35,570 bases of DNA from Pelotomaculum sp. (GTDB taxonomy: Bacteria; Bacillota; Desulfotomaculia; Desulfotomaculales; Pelotomaculaceae), in NCBI GenBank assembly GCA_022839445.1, contig JALHFC010000002.1, forward strand, positions 1 to 35,570. Direction: 5' to 3'. This document shows, piece by piece, positions 31,286-35,570 of this stretch (position 1 is the first letter of the stretch; the number at the start of each line of letters is the position of its first letter). The notes under the pieces are model-generated. The model was not told the DNA's origin. It worked only from the letters and a program-made list of their open reading frames with translations, and made no database searches. A program made the position numbers and the translations under genes.

Positions 31286-32878
31286 TTATCCTTTTCCCCG
31301 GGCAGGCTCTACACTTACACGCCGGCCCCTGATAGTCTGGCGGTGCAGGCAGCTGATCACACAATTAGCCCATTCCTCCGGTACTTCCACAAAGGAAAAT
31401 TTTTCGTATATATTTATATTACCGACGCTATTTTCAGGCATGCCTGTTTCTTCGGCCATGATCCTCACCAAATCGCCGGTAGCGATATTATCTTTTCTGC
31501 CGATATTTATAAACAGCCTGACCATACCGGATCGGGCACCGGTGTTGCCAAAGGACTCCACGGTCAAGTCTTCCCTGTCCTCGTCCAGGTCCAAAGAGAG
31601 TTTCAAGGCGGCGGCCGCTATATCCATCGGATCATACTCGTCCACCAGAGAATCAACGATGTTCCGGTAATAAGCCAGTTTTCCTTCGTTTAGCATCCGG
31701 TGGATCCTTTCCCTGATCCCTTCTTTTTGTCTTTCATAAATGTCCGCTTGGGAAGGTAATTTTTCGCGGCGAATGCGGGTTTTGGTAAGCCTTTCAATAA
31801 GCTTTAGCTGCCTGTAGTCCCGCGGGCCGACCAATGTGACGGCTACACCGCTTTTACCTGCACGTCCGGTACGGCCAATCCTGTGCACATAAAACTCAGG
31901 GTCTTGGGGAATGTCGTAATTAATTACATGTGAAATATTCTCTATATCCAACCCCCGTGCCGCCACATCCGTGGCCACAAGGTAATCGATCTGCCCGGTC
32001 TTAAACTGCCTCATCACATGGTTACGCTGGTACTGGCTGAGATCTCCATGTAGCGCTGCAGCTGGGTACCCTCGCGCTTGGAGACCGGCCACAAGCTCAT
32101 CCACACCACGCTTTGTCCGGCAAAAAATGATGGAAAGCGTAACGTTGACGGAATCCAGTAAACGGCACAGGTTATCTAGTTTATTTGGCTCACGTGTTTC
32201 GTAATAAACCTGCTCAATCTGAGGGACAGTCAAATTGTGCTTGCTGACAGTGATATATTCCGGATTTTTCAGGTACTTTCTAGCCAGGTTCCTTATTTCT
32301 TCGGGCATTGTAGCAGAAAACAGCAATGTCTGGCGCGCCGGTGGTGTTGCCTGCAGGATGGACTCAATATCCTCAATGAAGCCCATGTCCAACATTTCGT
32401 CGGCTTCATCCAGCACAACAACTTTGATGTTGTCCAACCACAAGGTTTTTCGGCTCAGGTGGTCTAAAAGGCGGCCCGGGGTACCGATTACAACCTGTAC
32501 ACCCTGTTTTAAGCCCCTGATCTGGCGGTCAATGGACTGCCCCCCATAAATCGGTAGCGTTCGCACCCGCAGGTACTTTCCGATTCGCGATATTTCCTCG
32601 GCGACCTGAATAGCCAGTTCTCTGGTAGGTGTCACAATTAAGGCTTGAACACCACCATAGCGCGCGTTAACCATTTCAATAATGGGTACGCCGAAAGCCG
32701 CCGTCTTTCCCGTGCCTGTTTGGGCCTGACCGATTACATCTTTCCCTTCAAAAAGAAGGGGAACAGCCTTTTGCTGAATCGGGGTGGGCTCCTCAAACCC
32801 CATGTCGGCCAGGGCTTGATATACCTGCCTGCTTATCTTCAGCTCCCCGAAATTAACGGTATCTTTTAATATTTTCAT
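31286..32878 (-). CDS. DEAD-box RNA helicase with DbpA-like RNA-binding domain
   Basis: A 530-residue ATP-dependent RNA helicase of the DeaD/CshA group, involved in ribosome assembly and RNA decay. The Q motif lies at residues 29-45 (FEEPTPIQQKAVPLL), AQTGTGKT near 52, PTRELA near 85, DEAD near 155, SAT near 187, and HRIGRTGRAG near 320. The C-terminal 75 residues (MVRLFINIGRKDNIATGDLVRIMAEETGM) form a DbpA-type RRM-like RNA-binding domain, which distinguishes it from short CshA-type helicases. AAGGAG lies 8 nt before the ATG. It ends just 18 nt from the recA -35 hexamer. Proximity to recA is positional only. Confidence 0.94.
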   Translation of the reverse strand: MKILKDTVNFGELKISRQVYQALADMGFEEPTPIQQKAVPLLFEGKDVIGQAQTGTGKTAAFGVPIIEMVNARYGGVQALIVTPTRELAIQVAEEISRIGKYLRVRTLPIYGGQSIDRQIRGLKQGVQVVIGTPGRLLDHLSRKTLWLDNIKVVVLDEADEMLDMGFIEDIESILQATPPARQTLLFSATMPEEIRNLARKYLKNPEYITVSKHNLTVPQIEQVYYETREPNKLDNLCRLLDSVNVTLSIIFCRTKRGVDELVAGLQARGYPAAALHGDLSQYQRNHVMRQFKTGQIDYLVATDVAARGLDIENISHVINYDIPQDPEFYVHRIGRTGRAGKSGVAVTLVGPRDYRQLKLIERLTKTRIRREKLPSQADIYERQKEGIRERIHRMLNEGKLAYYRNIVDSLVDEYDPMDIAAAALKLSLDLDEDREDLTVESFGNTGARSGMVRLFINIGRKDNIATGDLVRIMAEETGMPENSVGNINIYEKFSFVEVPEEWANCVISCLHRQTIRGRRVSVEPARGKG

Positions 32879-32922
32879 CTAAAAACTCCTTGCTATTTAA
32901 TAAAATATTTTAACAAAAATAT

Positions 32923-34173
32923 TTAGCGCTGATCGCGTTTATCCATAAGATATAATTTTAACATATTCAAGGCCGCATTTGTAACACCAAGTCTTACAGC
33001 CGCACGTATGCCGGGAAAACGGTATTCCCGTGAACAGGCGCTGCTGGCGTCGGCCATGGAGATGTAAACCAATCCCCTGGGCTTATCTGGGGTACCTCCC
33101 CCCGGTCCTGCAATGCCGGTTGTGGCAAGACCCAGATCGGCGCCGGTCAGCTTGCGCACCCCTTCAGCCATGGCAGACGCTACCTCCCTGCTGACCGCAC
33201 CATACCGTTCAAGAACACCGGCAGGCACACCCAAAACCTTATTTTTTACATCATTGCTGTATGAAACTACTCCACCCATGAAGTAACCGGAACTGCCGGG
33301 AATATCAGTTATCCTGGCGGCTACCATCCCACCTGTGCAGGATTCCGCCACCCCAATGGAAAGCCCCCTCGCAAGCAGTAGTTTTCCTATCGTTTCCTCA
33401 AGGATTTCATCATCGCTGCTGAAAATATAATTGCTTAAGCGACTCTTTATTTCTAAAGATAGCTTTGCCAACATCTTTTCGGCTAGCACGGGGCTGGTTG
33501 CGCGGGCAGTAAGCCGCACCTGGATCTCCCCCGGTTTGGCGACGTAGGCTATACCCGGATTGCCCTGTCCGCCCAGATCATATATAAGATCCTGTACCGC
33601 CGACTCGGTAATGCCTGTCAGTTTAAAAACTTTATAACTTGTAATGGCCCCCCCGGCTATCTTGCCGGATAAAAAGGGGGCTACCTGTTTTTCAAACATA
33701 GGAATGAGCTCATTTGGTGGACCGGGAAGGGCAACTATAACCTGACTCCCCCGTTCAATCAGCGCCCCCGGCGCTGTTCCCGTGCTATTGGGCAGGATCA
33801 TGGCGTCCTCTGGCACATACACCTGCTTTAATATACTTTTTGTCATTTCCAGCCCGCGTTCTTTATACCGTTCCTTTATTTTGGCCAGCGATTCCTCATG
33901 CAAAACCAATGACAGGCCGAGAACGCCCGCCAATGTTTCTACGGTAATGTCGTCAGTGGTTGGACCCAGCCCTCCCGTAATAATGATCAGGTCGGCGCGG
34001 GTCATGGCCTGCCGCAGGACACACTCAAGGCTTTCTTGTTCATCACCGACTGTTGTATGTAGTGTGACTTCAATACCCATTCCAGACAACCGCAAGCCCA
34101 AAAACTGCGCATGGCTGTTTAGAATATGTCCCAACAGCAATTCCGATCCAGTAAAAATTAACTCCGCTTTCAT
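32923..34173 (-). CDS. cinA: competence/damage-inducible protein CinA
   Basis: About 416 residues from the ATG at 34173 (M then KAELIFTGSELLLG), the family N-terminus, with AAAGGATGG about 9-12 nt upstream; the ATG at 34185 abuts that SD. It holds an N-terminal molybdopterin-binding/COG1058 domain (TGGLGPTTDDIT near residue 67; ADP-ribose pyrophosphatase activity in homologs) and a C-terminal NMN amidohydrolase (PncC) domain, with SIGVAESCTGGMVAARIT near 270 and TGIAGPGGG near 360. Length is standard. CinA recycles pyridine nucleotides and is often cotranscribed with recA in Firmicutes; here it lies one gene away. Confidence 0.95.
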   Translation of the reverse strand: MKAELIFTGSELLLGHILNSHAQFLGLRLSGMGIEVTLHTTVGDEQESLECVLRQAMTRADLIIITGGLGPTTDDITVETLAGVLGLSLVLHEESLAKIKERYKERGLEMTKSILKQVYVPEDAMILPNSTGTAPGALIERGSQVIVALPGPPNELIPMFEKQVAPFLSGKIAGGAITSYKVFKLTGITESAVQDLIYDLGGQGNPGIAYVAKPGEIQVRLTARATSPVLAEKMLAKLSLEIKSRLSNYIFSSDDEILEETIGKLLLARGLSIGVAESCTGGMVAARITDIPGSSGYFMGGVVSYSNDVKNKVLGVPAGVLERYGAVSREVASAMAEGVRKLTGADLGLATTGIAGPGGGTPDKPRGLVYISMADASSACSREYRFPGIRAAVRLGVTNAALNMLKLYLMDKRDQR

Positions 34174-34259
34174 TGTTATACCCATCCTTTCGCTAACGCT
34201 CAGGCATAAAACGCTGTGAAATAAAATCTTTTAAACTTATTTTCATTACCCGATACTAA

Positions 34260-34289
34260 ATTATAACATCTACCGGGTATAAATAACAA
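34260..34289 (-). promoter_or_regulatory. possible promoter of cinA
   Basis: On the minus strand TTGTTA (34284-34289) and a perfect TATAAT (34260-34265) are 18 nt apart, about 85 nt before the cinA start. It overlaps a six-pair inverted repeat TACCCG/CGGGTA. Confidence 0.45.
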
Positions 34290-34407
34290 AAAATAAATGT
34301 CATTTACTTGTGAATCCTTACCTGTTAACATATTGGCAACGGTAATAAAAGACACGTGAAACGGTTATTGTGAATGTAACATCAGTAAAAGAACGGGGGC
34401 AAATAAG

Positions 34408-35570
34408 TTGACCGGTAAATCCATGCTCATCATCGGGGCCGGGCTGGCCGGTCTCTCTACCGGGTGCTACGCGCAGATGAACGGGTACAAAACCCACATT
34501 TTGGAACATGGTTCCCGTCCCGGCGGGGTGGTGGCTTCTTGGAAACGTGGGGATTATATCATTGACGGCGGTATCCATTTTGTATGGGGACACCGGCCGG
34601 GCCATCCCTGTTTTCCATTGTACCGTGAACTTGGGGTTTACCAGGACAACCATTTTCCCGAGCTTAACGAATATTGCCGGTATATCGACCAAGCGAGCAA
34701 AAAGAGTGTGGCAGTAACACGGGACCTGGAACAACTGGCAAATGACCTGAAATACACATCTCCTGCCGATAACCGGGTTGTTGATGATTTAATTGCGTGC
34801 GCGCGCGCCCTGCAGGGAGCGAATATCGGTGAAATGGGACTGGATACCCCCCCTGAACTTACCGGCCTGCGGACGCGGCTGGTACAGCTTTGGAGAATGC
34901 GAGGTGTGTTTAAATACTTTACCGGTAAATATGCCGGGCCCGTTACCGAATATGTAAAAAGCATCCGCGATCCCTGGTTGCGCAATATAGTAACGAATAT
35001 ATTTCTCCCCGAGGCGCCGCTTTGGTTTGTTTTAATGTTCCTGGGTGAGTTGGCGGAGGGGCAGTTGGGGTTGCCGGAAGGCGGGTCACATAGCTTTGTC
35101 CATTCCATCGAGAACCGGTATATTGACCTTGGCGGGCGTGTAACTTACGGGGCAAACGTCGAGGAAATCCTAGTGGAAGGTATGAGGACCTGCGGGTTGC
35201 GTTTGGCGAACGGCGACATTCACCGGGCTGACATTGTAGTATCTGCTGCCGACGGTTACAGCACTATCTTTAAGATGCTCGGCGGGAATTACATCAATAG
35301 CAAGATCAAAAAACGTTATCAAAACTGGAAGCTGTTCAGCCCCTTGGTGCTGGCTAGTTTCGGGGTAGCGCGCCGGTTTGACGGCGAACCCTGCTTCAAT
35401 ATGCTTTTTCTGGAGCGCCCGTTTTATGTTGGTGGGCAAACCATTGACAAGATATTCGTCCGCATTTTTAATTACGGCACGGACTTTGCACCGTCGGGGA
35501 AAACGGTAATCCAGGCACAGTTCGAAACAGAGTGGGACTACTGGTCCCAACTGCAAAAAAAAGACCGGCT
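34408..35570 (+). CDS. CrtI/phytoene desaturase-like FAD oxidoreductase, 3' end cut
   Basis: An open frame of 387 codons runs from a TTG at 34408 to the window edge with no stop; its end lies outside. GGGGG sits about 9 nt before the TTG, and an ATG follows at 34423 as an alternative. The N-terminus has the dinucleotide-binding fold LIIGAGLAGLSTG with the acidic ILEHGSRPGG end of the second strand, so FAD binding is clear. DYIIDGGIHFVWG near residue 50 and VSAADGYSTIFKML near 275 are characteristic of the phytoene desaturase/carotenoid isomerase-like family. Substrate unknown: many clostridial members are not in carotenoid pathways. All minus-strand frames over this stretch look like shadows. 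It is divergent from cinA. Confidence 0.85.
   Translation, partial: MTGKSMLIIGAGLAGLSTGCYAQMNGYKTHILEHGSRPGGVVASWKRGDYIIDGGIHFVWGHRPGHPCFPLYRELGVYQDNHFPELNEYCRYIDQASKKSVAVTRDLEQLANDLKYTSPADNRVVDDLIACARALQGANIGEMGLDTPPELTGLRTRLVQLWRMRGVFKYFTGKYAGPVTEYVKSIRDPWLRNIVTNIFLPEAPLWFVLMFLGELAEGQLGLPEGGSHSFVHSIENRYIDLGGRVTYGANVEEILVEGMRTCGLRLANGDIHRADIVVSAADGYSTIFKMLGGNYINSKIKKRYQNWKLFSPLVLASFGVARRFDGEPCFNMLFLERPFYVGGQTIDKIFVRIFNYGTDFAPSGKTVIQAQFETEWDYWSQLQKKDR

Noticed and set aside
34318..35556. Several minus-strand frames at the right edge
   Set aside because: They are antisense to the continuous FAD oxidoreductase frame, which has a dinucleotide-binding motif; the minus-strand products have no recognisable features.

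Overview
The window reads as a chromosomal segment of a spore-forming, anaerobic Gram-positive bacterium, most like the Desulfotomaculum/Pelotomaculum group of clostridia. This is inferred from gene content: spoVS, rny-ymdB-spoVS synteny next to recA-recX, an LL-diaminopimelate-type aminotransferase, split 2-hydroxyacyl-CoA-dehydratase activase genes, cobalamin assembly genes and Firmicutes-type SD, SigA and LexA signals. No insertion sequence, phage gene, CRISPR array, rRNA or tRNA was seen. Most genes are on the minus strand.

Layout. 1-600: the 3' part of a strongly folded non-coding RNA, then a small membrane protein. 624-2272 (minus): a 44-residue zinc-ribbon protein, a universal stress protein and a CitE-like lyase. 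2376-4081 (plus): an Asp23 protein and a LarA-like (nickel-pincer isomerase) protein. 4099-6631 (minus): glgA and galT, overlapping. 6851-7513: a stand-alone minC. 7580-8176: an ADP-ribose-type NUDIX hydrolase. 8435-11540 (plus): a three-gene operon holding the modules of a 2-hydroxyacyl-CoA dehydratase activase system. 11602-14387 (minus): a class V cysteine desulfurase-like protein and a large protein with RpoE-delta/HARE-like helix-turn-helix modules plus a coiled coil. 14674-15294: acuA. 15472-16938: guaB. 17185-22838 (minus): the cobalamin operon cobU-cobQ-cbiB-cobS-cobD-cobC, covering amidation of the corrin ring through nucleotide-loop assembly, behind a leader of about 330 nt that lacks the usual cobalamin riboswitch box. 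23318-27712 (minus): a small coiled-coil protein, an aminotransferase, a PHP phosphoesterase, spoVS, ymdB and an unknown protein. 27851-34173 (minus): rny, a 6S-like RNA with its own promoter and terminator, recX, recA with a LexA box, a DEAD-box helicase and cinA. 34408-35570 (plus): the start of a CrtI-like FAD oxidoreductase cut by the window edge.

The least expected items are non-coding: the rod-shaped RNA between recX and rny, the structured RNA at the left edge and the cob leader. Two genes shorter than usual ORF cutoffs or cut by the window edge (624-758 and 34408-35570) are also described. Several starts were moved to TTG or internal ATG codons where the Shine-Dalgarno spacing or family N-terminus favours it (8435, 14387, 24892, 27712, 29395, 31183, 34173).
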